A stretch of 64,000 nucleotides of DNA from Achromobacter marplatensis (GTDB lineage Bacteria; Pseudomonadota; Gammaproteobacteria; Burkholderiales; Burkholderiaceae_B), in NCBI RefSeq assembly GCF_002209535.1, contig NZ_NJIG01000022.1, positions 17,719-81,718 of the forward strand. The letters run 5' to 3'. Of this stretch, positions 49,413 through 58,248 are shown piece by piece. Made by a program: the position numbers and the translations under genes. Position 1 is the first letter of the stretch, and each line of letters starts with the position of its first letter. The notes beneath the pieces were generated by a model. That model did no database searches. It was not told the DNA's origin and was given only the letters and a program-made list of their open reading frames with translations.

Positions 49413-50312
49413 TCAGGTCGCGAGCAGTTCCGTGTGGCGCGGCAGCCTGGACGCCGTCCAGCCCTGCAGGCTTTCGCGCAGCAGCGACACGGCGGCCCGG
49501 CCGCTTTCGTTCAGCCGCGTCGACGCATACATGCCGAACTGCGCGTTCAGGCTGGATGCGCCATCCGGCCCGATCGAGATGACGCGCATCGTGTCCGGCC
49601 GTATGCACTCAGTCGTCAGTACCGCCACGCCCAACCCATTTTCCACCGCCGCGATGGTGGCGCCCACGTTGTGACTGGTCAGCGAGACCCGGAAGTCGCG
49701 TCCCGCCGCAGTCAGTTCATCGAACACCAGCCGGCGCCACGAGCAGGGCTCGGCATACACGATCACGTCCAGCGGCTGGTCGGGGCGCGGCACGTCGTCG
49801 ATGCCGCACACCCAGTGCAGATCCACCGACCAGGTCTCGACGGGTTCATCCACAAAGGCGGCGCAGACGCCCAACGCCACATCCAGCGTGCCTTCCTGCC
49901 AGCGCGCAGCCAACCGTTCGCCGTCGTCGACCACCACTTCCAGATGCAGTTGCGGGCACGAACGTTTCAACCGGCCCAGGGCGGCCGGCAAGGCCGCTAC
50001 GGCAACGTCTTCCGATAGCCCGATGCGCACGCTGCCGGCGACGGCACGCTCGCGCAGCCGAGCCGACGCCGCCTCGCCCAGCGCCAGGATGCGGTGGGCG
50101 TAGCTCAGCAGCAGTTCGCCTTCGGTCGTGGGCGACATGCCGCGGCCTGTACGGTGCAGCAACCGCTTGCCCACCATTTCTTCTAGCCGCCGGATCTGCG
50201 TGCTTAGCGCCGACTGCGCGCGCCCCGCGTGATCGGCGGCGCGGCTCAGGCTGCCATAGCGGCAAACGGCCACAAAGGTGCGCAGCAGGGCAGGGTCGAA
50301 ATCACCTGACAT
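49413..50312 (-). CDS. LysR-family transcriptional regulator
   Basis: A 299-residue LysR-type regulator. The winged helix (~8-65) shows LLRTFVAVCRYGSLSRAADH and AGRAQSALSTQIRRLEEMVG. The effector domain begins near 93 (GSVRIGLSEDVAVAALPAAL) and has NGLGVAVLTTECIRPD near 235. I start at the ATG ending at 50312, with GGAT eight bases upstream. It is divergent from an MDR-type oxidoreductase gene, its probable target. Confidence 0.9.
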   Translation of the reverse strand: MSGDFDPALLRTFVAVCRYGSLSRAADHAGRAQSALSTQIRRLEEMVGKRLLHRTGRGMSPTTEGELLLSYAHRILALGEAASARLRERAVAGSVRIGLSEDVAVAALPAALGRLKRSCPQLHLEVVVDDGERLAARWQEGTLDVALGVCAAFVDEPVETWSVDLHWVCGIDDVPRPDQPLDVIVYAEPCSWRRLVFDELTAAGRDFRVSLTSHNVGATIAAVENGLGVAVLTTECIRPDTMRVISIGPDGASSLNAQFGMYASTRLNESGRAAVSLLRESLQGWTASRLPRHTELLAT

Positions 50313-50328
50313 TATCAATCCGTTAAGT

Positions 50329-50347
50329 CTGAATTATGAGAGTTCAG
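50329..50347. promoter_or_regulatory. CTGAA-N9-TTCAG dyad, possible LysR box
   Basis: A 5-bp inverted repeat with a 9-base centre (TTATGAGAG) located between the divergent LysR and MDR genes, 17 bp upstream of the LysR start. The size suits a LysR-type recognition site. Confidence 0.4.
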
Positions 50348-50423
50348 TCTACCTTTATCTCTTGCGGGTGCCTAGGATCGAGTTGTCGCTAACCGACTGA
50401 CCCCATTCACGGAGATTTCCCCC

Positions 50424-51452
50424 ATGTCTGCCCCCCAAAACCTGCGCGTCGTCCTGGCTTCCCGCCCCGTCGGCCGCCCCAAACCCAGCGATTTCCGCTT
50501 TGAACATGCGCCCATTCCCCAGCCCGGCGACGGCCAAGTCCTGCTGGAGACCCAGTATCTGTCCCTGGATCCCTACATGCGCTGGCGCATCAGCGCGGCC
50601 AAGTCCTACGCGCCGCCAATCGAGATTGGCGACGTGATCGTGGGCGGCACGGTCGCGCGGGTGAAAACGTCGCGCCATCCCGATTGGCGTGAGGGCGATA
50701 TCGTCTTGGCGGAATCCGGCTGGCAACATTACGCGCTGTCTGACGGCACGGGCCTGCGTCGCCTGGACCCCGCCATCGCGCCGCCATCCACCGCGCTGGG
50801 CGTGCTGGGCATGCCGGGCCTGACGGCGTACGTCGGCCTGCGCAACATCGGCCAAGCCAAACCCGGCGAAACCGTCGTCGTCGCCGCCGCCAGCGGGGCG
50901 GTCGGCTCGGTCGTGGGCCAGATTGCCCGCATCCAGGGCGCGCGCGCCGTCGGCATTGCCGGCGGCCCGGAGAAGTGCGCCTTCGTGAAAAACGAACTGG
51001 GCTTTGACGCCGTCGTCGACCACCAAGCGCCTGATTTTGCAGAGCAATTGGCCAAAGCTTGCCCCGACGGCATCGACGTCTACTTCGAGAACGTCAGCGG
51101 CCATGTATGGGACGCGGTGGTGCCGCTGCTGAACAATTTTGCCCGCGTGCCGGTGTGCGGGTTGATCGCCAATTACAACGACGGCCCGTCCACGCTAAGC
51201 GGCCCGGACCGCCTGCCCGGCACGATGCGCGAGATCCTGGCCAAGAGCGTCACGCTGCGGGGTTTCATCGTGTACGAGTTCGCAGATGCGCAGCAGGACG
51301 ACTTCCTGCGCCAGGCGGGGCAGTGGATCCAGGAAGGTAAGCTGCGCTGGCGCGAAGACGTGGTCGATGGCCTGGAGCAAGCGCCCCAGGCGTTCATCGG
51401 TCTGCTGGAAGGAAAGAACTTCGGGAAACTGGTGGTAAGGGTAGGGCAGTAG
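50424..51452 (+). CDS. NADP-dependent MDR oxidoreductase (CurA/leukotriene B4 dehydrogenase-like)
   Basis: A 342-residue zinc-free medium-chain reductase. The N-terminus has LLETQYLSLDPYMRWRI and EIGDVIVGGTVARV. The cofactor domain has MPGLTAYVGLRNIGQAKPGETV and VAAASGAVGSVVGQIARIQGAR. Substrate-side marks are GIDVYFENVSGHVWDAVVPLLN and MREILAKSVTLRGFIVYEF. These place it with CurA/YncB and leukotriene B4 12-hydroxydehydrogenase, which reduce carbon-carbon double bonds of enones. GGAG lies about 10 bases before the ATG. It is divergent from a LysR gene. Confidence 0.9.
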   Translation: MSAPQNLRVVLASRPVGRPKPSDFRFEHAPIPQPGDGQVLLETQYLSLDPYMRWRISAAKSYAPPIEIGDVIVGGTVARVKTSRHPDWREGDIVLAESGWQHYALSDGTGLRRLDPAIAPPSTALGVLGMPGLTAYVGLRNIGQAKPGETVVVAAASGAVGSVVGQIARIQGARAVGIAGGPEKCAFVKNELGFDAVVDHQAPDFAEQLAKACPDGIDVYFENVSGHVWDAVVPLLNNFARVPVCGLIANYNDGPSTLSGPDRLPGTMREILAKSVTLRGFIVYEFADAQQDDFLRQAGQWIQEGKLRWREDVVDGLEQAPQAFIGLLEGKNFGKLVVRVGQ

Positions 51453-51466
51453 CGGTTTCCTGCCCC

Positions 51467-51889
51467 TTACGCTTCAGTCCGCCACGGCTTGCGGCGTCGC
51501 GCCTTCGGTTTAGGCACCACGCCCAACCTCGGGTCGCGCGCCAACGCAAGTTCGACAAGCTGCGCCGCGATGGTCTCGAACGACTCGTCGGTCTGGGGCA
51601 GATACAGCCACTTTCCGAGTTCCGGATGCGGGTTCAGGCTGGGTATATCCGCCATCAGTGCTGCCTGCCGTTCATGCGACGTGCACACCATGACGCCGTT
51701 CCAAGGCTCGTCCCGGTCGGCCACCACCAGGTACAGCATGTCGTCCAGGTAAGCGGCGTCGCAGCCGAACATCTTTCGGCGGACATAGTTGGCATCTTGC
51801 TCCAGGGGATCAAGGATCCACAGCAGCGAGTTCTGGCGAACGGCGCGCTGTTTTCTGGGCGGGGCGAAAGGATCGGGTGCGTTGCGCAT
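51467..51889 (-). CDS. Small protein resembling a TfoX N-terminal domain
   Basis: A 140-residue cytoplasmic protein. The stretch NYVRRKMFGCDAAYLDDMLYLVVADRD (~34-60) matches the pattern of TfoX/Sxy N-terminal domains (RxMFG..YLD.). KWLYLPQTDESFETIAAQLVELAL in the C-terminal half resembles the same family's W-x-x-L..-helix end. The C-terminal tail is basic (KPKARRRKPWR). The assignment is by eye and tentative; the role is unknown. It is convergent with the MDR gene. Twelve base pairs upstream on the same strand is another hypothetical gene, probably cotranscribed. Confidence 0.7.
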   Translation of the reverse strand: MRNAPDPFAPPRKQRAVRQNSLLWILDPLEQDANYVRRKMFGCDAAYLDDMLYLVVADRDEPWNGVMVCTSHERQAALMADIPSLNPHPELGKWLYLPQTDESFETIAAQLVELALARDPRLGVVPKPKARRRKPWRTEA

Positions 51890-51901
51890 AGGAATCTGGG
51901 C

Positions 51902-52837
51902 CTACTCCAGGCCGGGGTCGGCTTGAACCAAGTGCTTCCAGGGGAAGACGTTCTGGTCAAAATGGCTGACGTAGCCGCCTTGGGTCGCCTGTATCACCAT
52001 GAATTGCAGCGACGGGCGCATGGCTCGCAGCGCGTGCAACTGTTCCAGGCTCAGGCAGGTGTTGCGCAGGCGCAGGCTATGCACGGGATCCAACGCGGCG
52101 CTGGCGAACAGCCTTTCGTAGGCGGCAAATGGCGTTACGGCGGTTTCAGGGCGGGACCGGGCCCAGGTGAACTGCAGTTCGCTGGACTCCGTGAAATCCA
52201 ACAGCCCCAGCGTGGGCAAATTGCCCGAGGCTGCCAGGTTGTCGATGAAACCCTGCGTATCCGAGCCTCCACCGATCCGCATTATCGACAGCTGGGGCAA
52301 GGGCACCTGGAAGAACGTCGCGTCCGGCGCGTTCGGCACCACCAGATCGCTCAAGTAAGGTGCTTTGGCGGCAAACCGCGCGATCTCGCCGCCTTCCTCC
52401 ATGATGCTGCCGGCCCGCACGATCATCGTCGTGTTGTGGTCCTCGGGGGCGGTCGGCCGGATCGACAAAAACCGCAATCGCGGGAATTGCACCCCGCTGT
52501 CCAGCAACGGCGTGAATTCCCACTCGCGCGTCCCGTTCGCGCCTTCATCGGGGCCGGTGAACGCCAGGGACACCAGCGTGTCGGCCACCTCTTGCCGGGC
52601 CAGGCATTCCAACGTCCACTCGAAAGGCTCGTCCCAGGTACCGCCGAAATACTCCACATGCAGGCCGCCATGCAACGGCGCGATCGTCAGATACTGATAG
52701 AGGCTCGTCCACAGCGGCAAATCCGGCTGGTCGATATCCGCGTCCAACTCGTTTGCGGCGTCAATCGTGAACGCATGAATTCGGCGCTGCAGCGCCATCA
52801 GGGCCTGATAGCCGGGCGTGGAGAACAGGGTTGTCAT
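51902..52837 (-). CDS. Hypothetical protein, possibly leucine-rich-repeat-like
   Basis: A 311-residue protein without a signal peptide or membrane helix. Several segments have the rhythm of irregular leucine-rich repeats: RLRFLSIRPT, APYLSDLVVPNAP, LPQLSIMRIGGG, LPTLGLLDFTES, VHSLRLRNTCLSLEQLHAL. This resembles the STM4015-type bacterial LRR proteins, but I am not certain of the family. Acidic overall, with a Trp-rich central part (GTWDEPFEWTLE). It probably forms an operon with the TfoX-like gene just downstream. Confidence 0.7.
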   Translation of the reverse strand: MTTLFSTPGYQALMALQRRIHAFTIDAANELDADIDQPDLPLWTSLYQYLTIAPLHGGLHVEYFGGTWDEPFEWTLECLARQEVADTLVSLAFTGPDEGANGTREWEFTPLLDSGVQFPRLRFLSIRPTAPEDHNTTMIVRAGSIMEEGGEIARFAAKAPYLSDLVVPNAPDATFFQVPLPQLSIMRIGGGSDTQGFIDNLAASGNLPTLGLLDFTESSELQFTWARSRPETAVTPFAAYERLFASAALDPVHSLRLRNTCLSLEQLHALRAMRPSLQFMVIQATQGGYVSHFDQNVFPWKHLVQADPGLE

Positions 52838-53011
52838 CTAGGCTGTGTCGCGGATGGGCTTGCAGGGGGCGGATGGCGGGAAAGCGGACGCGCCCGTCGC
52901 CAGGAAACCGCCAGTTTAGCGGCCCGCGGCGCAGGCAACGGGGGCTTGGCCCGCCGCACTGCCTATAATTCCCCCAATCCCCGCTTTTTGACGGCAACCC
53001 TGCCGTGCCTC

Positions 53012-54925
53012 ATGTCCACCTCGCCTGTACGCGTGCTGTCGGTCATCCCGCCGATGACGCAGTTGAACACCCCATATCCGTCCACCGCCTACCTGACGGG
53101 CTTCCTGCGCTCGCGCGATGTCACCGCCTTCCAGGAAGACCTGGCGTTGGCGCTGGTGCTGCGCCTGCTGTCCACCGATGGCCTGCGCGCCGTCGCGGAG
53201 CGCATCGAGGCGATGCCGATCGCCAAGCACACGCCGCCCATCCAGGCCTTCGTGGCCATGCAATCGCGGTACCTGTCCACGATCGGCCCCACGATCGCCT
53301 TCTTGCAAGGCCGTGACTCCACGCTCGCGCACCGTATCGTCGGCCGACATTTCCTGCCCGAAGGCCCGCGATTCAGCTCGCTGGACGTCTACCTGGACGA
53401 AGAGGGCGGCGACCCCTTGGGTTGGGCCTTCGGCGCGCTGGGCCTGCACGACCGCGCCAAGCACCTGGCCACCCTGTACCTGAACGACTTGGCCGACGTG
53501 CTGCGGGACGCCATCGATCCGCGCTTCGAATTCGTGCGCTACGCCGAGTCCCTGGCAGGCAGCCAGCCCACCTTCGACCCCTTGGCCGACGCCCTGGCGT
53601 CCCCGCCGACACTGGTAGACGACACGCTGCAAGCACTGACGCGTGAAGCCCTGGCCCGTCACACGCCCACGATGGTGCTGCTGTCGGTGCCGTTCCCGGG
53701 CGCCGTCTACGCCGCCTTCCGCATCGCCCAAACCATCAAGGCGCAAGACCCCAACATCATCACCGTGCTGGGCGGCGGCTTCGTCAACACCGAACTGCGC
53801 GAACTGAAAGACCCGCGCGTCTTCGACTACTTTGACTTCGTCTGCCTGGACGCCGGCGAACGGCCTTTGCTGGTCCTGCTGGAACACGTGCAAGGCAAAC
53901 GCTCGCGCCAACGCCTGGTCCGCACCTTCCTGCGCGACAAAGACTCGGGCGCCGTCCAGTACGTGAACCTGGTCGAACCCGACGTGGCGTTTGCCGAAGT
54001 GGGCACGCCCACCTGGGACGGCCTGCCGCTGGACCGATACCTGTCGCTGCTGGACATGCTGAACCCCATGAACCGCCTGTGGAGCGACGGGCGCTGGAAC
54101 AAGCTGACCGTGGCGCATGGCTGTTATTGGAAGAAATGCAGCTTCTGCGACGTCAGCCTGGACTACATCGGCCGCTACGAAGGCGCATCCGCCTCCGTGC
54201 TGGCCGACCGCATCGAAGCCATCGTCCGCGAAACCGGGCAGACCGGTTTCCACTTCGTCGACGAAGCCGCACCGCCCAAATCGCTGAAAGCCCTGGCCAC
54301 CGAACTGATCGACCGCAACGCCGGGATTTCCTGGTGGGGCAACATCCGATTCGAAAAGACCTTCAGCCCGGAGCTATGCGAACTGCTGGCCGATAGCGGC
54401 TGTATCGCCGTGTCCGGCGGCTTGGAAGTCGCATCGGACCGGCTGCTGAACCTGATGAAGAAAGGCGTGTCGGTGGACCAAGTGGCCCGCGTCACGCGCG
54501 CCTTCACCGACGCCGGCATCCTGGTGCACGCCTACCTGATGTACGGCTTTCCCACGCAAACGGTGCAAGACACCGTGGACGCGTTGGAATACGTGCGTCA
54601 ATTATTTGAAAACGGCTGCATTCAAAGCGGGTTCTTCCACCGCTTCGCCTGTACGGTGCACTCGCCGGTGGGGAAGAATCCCGAAGAATACGGGGTGACG
54701 CTCAAGCCTCTGCCCGATGTGACGTTCGCCAAGAACGACATTGGGTTTCATGACCCGACGGGTGTGGATCATGATGCCTTGGGTCGTGCGCTGAAGAAGG
54801 CGATTTATAACTACATGCACGGCATCGGTCTGGAAGAAGACGTGCGGACGTGGTTCCCGTTCAAGGTGCCGAAGACGACGGTGTCGCGGAACAAGATTGC
54901 CAGGGCGTTGAGTCAGCAGGGGTAG
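53012..54925 (+). CDS. B12-binding-domain radical SAM protein
   Basis: A 637-residue protein with the class B radical SAM layout. The N-terminal part opens VRVLSVIPPMTQLNTPYPSTAYL. A cobalamin-binding-type Rossmann fold follows (~230-330: TMVLLSVPFPGAVYAAFRIA, IITVLGGGFVNTELREL), and the SAM domain begins near 365. The cluster motif reads HGCYWKKCSFCDVSLDY, that is Cys-x4-Cys-x2-Cys, one residue wider than the canonical Cys-x3-Cys-x2-Cys. Later marks are TGFHFVDEAAPPKSLKAL, GCIAVSGGLEVASDRLL and HAYLMYGFPTQTVQDTVDAL. The substrate is unknown and no RiPP or lipid pathway genes are adjacent. The true start is ATG 53012; the long upstream open frame is GC bias. Confidence 0.85.
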   Translation: MSTSPVRVLSVIPPMTQLNTPYPSTAYLTGFLRSRDVTAFQEDLALALVLRLLSTDGLRAVAERIEAMPIAKHTPPIQAFVAMQSRYLSTIGPTIAFLQGRDSTLAHRIVGRHFLPEGPRFSSLDVYLDEEGGDPLGWAFGALGLHDRAKHLATLYLNDLADVLRDAIDPRFEFVRYAESLAGSQPTFDPLADALASPPTLVDDTLQALTREALARHTPTMVLLSVPFPGAVYAAFRIAQTIKAQDPNIITVLGGGFVNTELRELKDPRVFDYFDFVCLDAGERPLLVLLEHVQGKRSRQRLVRTFLRDKDSGAVQYVNLVEPDVAFAEVGTPTWDGLPLDRYLSLLDMLNPMNRLWSDGRWNKLTVAHGCYWKKCSFCDVSLDYIGRYEGASASVLADRIEAIVRETGQTGFHFVDEAAPPKSLKALATELIDRNAGISWWGNIRFEKTFSPELCELLADSGCIAVSGGLEVASDRLLNLMKKGVSVDQVARVTRAFTDAGILVHAYLMYGFPTQTVQDTVDALEYVRQLFENGCIQSGFFHRFACTVHSPVGKNPEEYGVTLKPLPDVTFAKNDIGFHDPTGVDHDALGRALKKAIYNYMHGIGLEEDVRTWFPFKVPKTTVSRNKIARALSQQG

Positions 54926-55081
54926 GCAGCGTTCCTGCCTGGGCGATAACCCCTTGGATAGCGGTAGTGTCGTGCTTGCTGGCGTACAGGAACGGCAGGC
55001 GCGCCTCAAAACATAGCGCCGGGTATTATGGCGATCGACGTGTTCACGGACCAACTGCCCCGGTAGTCACAAGGTAGCTCG

Positions 55082-55465
55082 ATGAGAAAACATATTGCAC
55101 TGCTGGCGCTACCGACCGCGCTCTTGGCCGGATGCGGCCCGAACAAAATCATCGTGGATCTGCCTTCGCCCCAGGGCCAGTACCACGTTGAGGTCCGCAA
55201 ATGCCCCCAACCTGGCTCCATGACTCGGACCGAGCAAACCCAGGTATCGGTCTTGAAGTCCGGCACCTCAGAGAATTGCCAGTCCGCGGTGAATGCGCTG
55301 GCGCAATTCAAATCTCCTTCGCCGGACGACCAACTACAGTTGGAATGGCTTTCCGATGCGGAGCTTAGAGCCTGGCATCCCGGCTTTGATCCCAAGTTCG
55401 GGCCGGCCTCCGCTTCATACAAGGCTGATAACCCGGTCAAGATCATATTTGCGCCGGCCAAATAA
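55082..55465 (+). CDS. Hypothetical lipoprotein
   Basis: A 127-residue predicted lipoprotein. The signal peptide MRKHIALLALPTALLAGCG has a good lipobox (LLAGC, Cys 18). The mature part contains two further Cys (RKCPQPG and SENCQSA) that could form a disulfide, and ends in PVKIIFAPAK. I do not recognise a family. It begins the accessory part of the window, 156 bp after the radical SAM gene. AAGGTAGCTCG precedes the ATG. Confidence 0.75.
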   Translation: MRKHIALLALPTALLAGCGPNKIIVDLPSPQGQYHVEVRKCPQPGSMTRTEQTQVSVLKSGTSENCQSAVNALAQFKSPSPDDQLQLEWLSDAELRAWHPGFDPKFGPASASYKADNPVKIIFAPAK

Positions 55466-55499
55466 TCAGCGCGTCGCGCGTTCGACAGGGGCGGGGGGG

Positions 55500-56285
55500 C
55501 TACGTCGACGGCTTAGCGTTGTCGCAATGGTTCCGGAACGCCTTCTCGCCCGCATCTGAGATTTCTACCCACTTCTGATCCGGCGGGGCGTCCGCGACGT
55601 AGCTGTCGTGCCAGTTCCACCATTTATAGTTCTGCGTCTGCGGATATCCCTCGGGTGAGTCCTCCCAGACCTCTTGCCGGCCCAGCGGCGTGATGTCCAG
55701 ATAGTTCCACGTTCCACCCATCTGCTCGTCTCCCCGGTTATTCAGAAAGTACGTGCGGAACACACGATTGCCATCGCGGAAGAACACGTTCGTCCCGTGC
55801 CATTCGTCTACCCCAAAGTCTGCGTCGAAACTGTCGGTCAGCGTGAACCACGGCATGTCCCAGCCCATGCTTGCCTTCAAGCGGGCGATGTCGGCTTGCG
55901 GAGCGCGTGACACGAAGACCAGCGCCGTATCACGGGCGTTCAAATGCGCCAGATGCGCGACTTGATCGGCCACCATCGAGCAGCCACGGCAGGCGTGCCC
56001 GGGCCAGCCATAGACGCCAGGCTCGAAGAAGGCGCGGTAGACGATCAGCTGCCGGCGGTTGTCGAACAGGTCGGGCAGGGTGAGCTTGCCATTCGGGCCT
56101 TCGAAGACGTATTCCTTGCCGACGGGCGTCCAGGGCATGCGGCGGCGTTCGGCCGCCAAGGCGTCGCGGGCGCGGGTTTGGGCTTTTTCTTTCAGCAGCA
56201 GTTGCTGGCGGGCGGTTTCCCATTCGTCGGGGGTGACGATGGGGGGCGTTTGCATGGGGGCGGTGGGTTGGATGGGAGCGGTCAT
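55500..56285 (-). CDS. DUF899 family thioredoxin-like protein
   Basis: A 261-residue cytoplasmic protein of the DUF899 family, a thioredoxin-fold group of unknown function. Typical segments: TPDEWETARQQLLLKEKAQTR, RDALAAERRRMPW, KEYVFEGPNGKLTLPDLFDN, YRAFFEPGVYGWPGHACRGCSM (the Cys-x2-Cys site), then VFVSRAPQADIARLKASMGW and GTWNYLDITPLGRQEVWED. I start at the ATG ending at 56285, with GGAGG about 10 bases upstream. It stands alone on the minus strand. Confidence 0.9.
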   Translation of the reverse strand: MTAPIQPTAPMQTPPIVTPDEWETARQQLLLKEKAQTRARDALAAERRRMPWTPVGKEYVFEGPNGKLTLPDLFDNRRQLIVYRAFFEPGVYGWPGHACRGCSMVADQVAHLAHLNARDTALVFVSRAPQADIARLKASMGWDMPWFTLTDSFDADFGVDEWHGTNVFFRDGNRVFRTYFLNNRGDEQMGGTWNYLDITPLGRQEVWEDSPEGYPQTQNYKWWNWHDSYVADAPPDQKWVEISDAGEKAFRNHCDNAKPST

Positions 56286-56463
56286 GGCGTTGATGCCTCC
56301 GAGTGTGGATACCTCTTGCTGGGAGGATCGAGGGATCGCGCGGCGGTCCGTCGTTGGATGATGCTGAGGGATAGTGTTGCACCGGGAGGCGGGCGGCGGG
56401 AGTAACAAATGTGGCGCTATTTCAGTGACTTAGCGGGCAGCCGGGGCTGGGTAGAGCGCGGAT

Positions 56464-57120
56464 CTAGCGACCCTTTTGCCAAACGAACGATACTTGCGTC
56501 GTTCGCTGCAACGGCAAACCAATACTGGCAAAGCGCGCCTCGATACGCTCGCGCTCCCGTGCGTCAATGCGTTCTCCGAGGACCAATGGAAGCCGCCTGC
56601 AACGATTAAGGGCGTCCGCTACGCCGATCTGGAGCAGATCAGCCGTCGCGCGTGCCGCCGCAAGCACGTTGTCCATTGGGCACGACACCAGTTCAAGATC
56701 GAATTCAGCGAATAGGTCACGGGATATTCCCGGTGATGGCTGCGGCTCGCTGCCACCGCCATAAAATTCCCCGCGATCAAGAAACGCGTCCTGCTCAGCA
56801 TAGTGTTCAAGCGCAGCCGCATAGTCTTCAAGCCGCGAAAGCGGTTGTTGGCGCTTCTGGACACTCAGCACGTCGGCGAAGGTGGCGGCCTCTAGGTAAG
56901 CCACCAGCCCGTGCGCAACCGCGAAGGCGGGCGGTTGCGCGCCATCTCCGTCAAGCTCGAGTTCCGTTTCGTCGTCCCTGGAAGACAAATAGATCTGGGC
57001 GTCGACCAGCGGAACCCCATCTGTCGCGTAGACCCAGCAATAGCGGTCCCACACATCCCTATCGTCGTGACACGCTGCAATGGCTTCGATGCTGTCGAGA
57101 AGGCTTAAACACTCACGCAT
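56464..57120 (-). CDS. Hypothetical acidic protein
   Basis: A 218-residue soluble protein of unknown function. The N-terminal part is aromatic and acidic (DVWDRYCWVYATDGVPLVDAQ, RDDETELELDGDG). The C-terminal ~75 residues (ELVSCPMDNVLAAARATADLLQI, DALNRCRRLPLVLGERID, ARERERIEARFASIGL) recall the helix-strand pattern of the ribosomal L7/L12 C-terminal fold, which is shared by several immunity-like proteins. This is weak. I prefer the ATG at 57120 to the TTG at 57180. It could be an immunity-type orphan; no toxin is beside it. Confidence 0.6.
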   Translation of the reverse strand: MRECLSLLDSIEAIAACHDDRDVWDRYCWVYATDGVPLVDAQIYLSSRDDETELELDGDGAQPPAFAVAHGLVAYLEAATFADVLSVQKRQQPLSRLEDYAAALEHYAEQDAFLDRGEFYGGGSEPQPSPGISRDLFAEFDLELVSCPMDNVLAAARATADLLQIGVADALNRCRRLPLVLGERIDARERERIEARFASIGLPLQRTTQVSFVWQKGR

Positions 57121-57297
57121 GAAAATGATCTGTCCAAAGTAATGATGATGCCACCCTGTGGTTACACCATGCCGAAACAATGTGGCCGAGCCAGGGTTCC
57201 GCTGACCTGCAGCCCTAGTCTGACACCATTTTTTACCGACTTACCCAGCCGCCATGGTGATCGCGACCCGTACACTATCCGATCATCAAGGAGCGAT

Positions 57298-57507
57298 ATG
57301 TCGATGCAAACGTTGGGCCGTTACGGAGTGGTGCTGTTTCTTGCTGCGCTGAGTTCAGGGTGTTCTTCAGTCATTGGCGAGTGCGGACTTGTTCGCAGCA
57401 GCTGCATGTATGAGGGCCAGTACGAGCAGGGCGAGGAAGACTATGCCGAAGCGGAAGCGAAGCGCTTGAACAAGCAGTCGACGGATCAACTGCGCCGAAG
57501 CAATTGA
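57298..57507 (+). CDS. Small predicted lipoprotein
   Basis: A 69-residue lipoprotein. An AAGGAG ribosome site lies four bases before the ATG at 57298 and ten before a second ATG at 57304. The signal peptide ends in a lipobox, LSSGCSS (Cys ~22). Two further Cys follow (GECGLVRSSCMYEG), and the C-terminus is charged (QYEQGEEDYAEAEAKRLNK). No family is recognised. It lies just after a copy of the recurring GTCTGACACC motif. Confidence 0.65.
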   Translation: MSMQTLGRYGVVLFLAALSSGCSSVIGECGLVRSSCMYEGQYEQGEEDYAEAEAKRLNKQSTDQLRRSN

Positions 57508-57540
57508 TACCCAGGCCGCGCCTGTCCCGCTTGTGAGGTC

Positions 57541-58116
57541 TTACTCTGACGCTTGCCAGTTTCGGAACTGTTCAAATAGGCGAAACCCAACACAAGTTTC
57601 ACGTTCGGGTTGGCGACGCCGGTAGTAGCAATCCCAATAGCTGGTCATGCGTTGCTGCGCCAACGCCAGAAACGCAGGATTGTCTCTAAGCACCGCACCG
57701 TAGACGTGCTTGTCCAGCAAGGGCAAGCAGGTCTCGATTTCCTGCAGGATTTCAACGACGTATTCGCTGCAAAGCTGCAGCAGGAAAGGCGCAACCCAAG
57801 GCTTCGAAGCTCCAGCCAGCCGCCCAATCTGGCGTTGGCGCACGTGGCCATCGTGATGGCGCGACTGTATGCATGCGTAGAGCAGCGCCTGGGGTTCGTT
57901 CGACTGGGAAAACAGGGAATCGTCGCTTCGATGTTGAACGCGATAGGGCAGCGTCAATGATGCTTCCTGCACAACGACGGACAATCCGCGGCCGCTCATG
58001 ACGCTGGGGCAGATGTGTTCGGCGATCAGCGCGACATCGGATCGCTGGTGCGAGGGGAATGCCGCTGTTAAAAGCGCCGTTTGCTCTGGAGAGGCCTTGT
58101 GCTGGCGAGAGGGCAT
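57541..58116 (-). CDS. Hypothetical protein of the accessory region
   Basis: A 191-residue soluble protein of unknown function. The first ~60 residues are basic with Ser/Gln; the middle has GHVRQRQIGRLAGASKPWV, which could be a helix-turn-helix, and the C-terminal half is helical (SEYVVEILQEIETCLPLLDKH, FLALAQQRMTSYWDCYYRR, FRLFEQFRNWQ). This resembles small DNA-binding proteins but no known family. The start ATG at 58116 lies 13 bp from the inverted motif at 58130. Direction opposite to the neighbour lipoprotein. Confidence 0.55.
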   Translation of the reverse strand: MPSRQHKASPEQTALLTAAFPSHQRSDVALIAEHICPSVMSGRGLSVVVQEASLTLPYRVQHRSDDSLFSQSNEPQALLYACIQSRHHDGHVRQRQIGRLAGASKPWVAPFLLQLCSEYVVEILQEIETCLPLLDKHVYGAVLRDNPAFLALAQQRMTSYWDCYYRRRQPERETCVGFRLFEQFRNWQASE

Positions 58117-58129
58117 GGTGGCAAATAAA

Positions 58130-58190
58130 GTGTCAGGCTGCAGTTTGGCATGGGAAGCTTAGGAAAAATTGCTGTCTGGCACCTATATTC
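58130..58190. repeat. Inverted pair of a short recurring motif
   Basis: GTGTCAGGCTGCAGTTTGGC (58130-58149) on one strand and AAATTGCTGTCTGGCACC (58166-58183) on the other are 13/17 complementary and can form a hairpin. Related copies stand at 57218-57229 (GTCTGACACCAT) and 59432-59461 (CGCCAAATTGCAGTCTGACA, continuing CCATAAATTC). All four fall between genes of the accessory region. Confidence 0.5.
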
Positions 58191-58248
58191 TGTGAAGTGC
58201 CGCTCGCACCCGGTAGCCGGCTGCCGCAGGTTATCTATTGTCGAGGCC

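Noticed and set aside
51626..53011. Long upstream extension of the radical SAM frame
   Set aside because: The extension runs antisense through two minus-strand genes and has no ribosome site at its ATG; the conserved start is at 53012.
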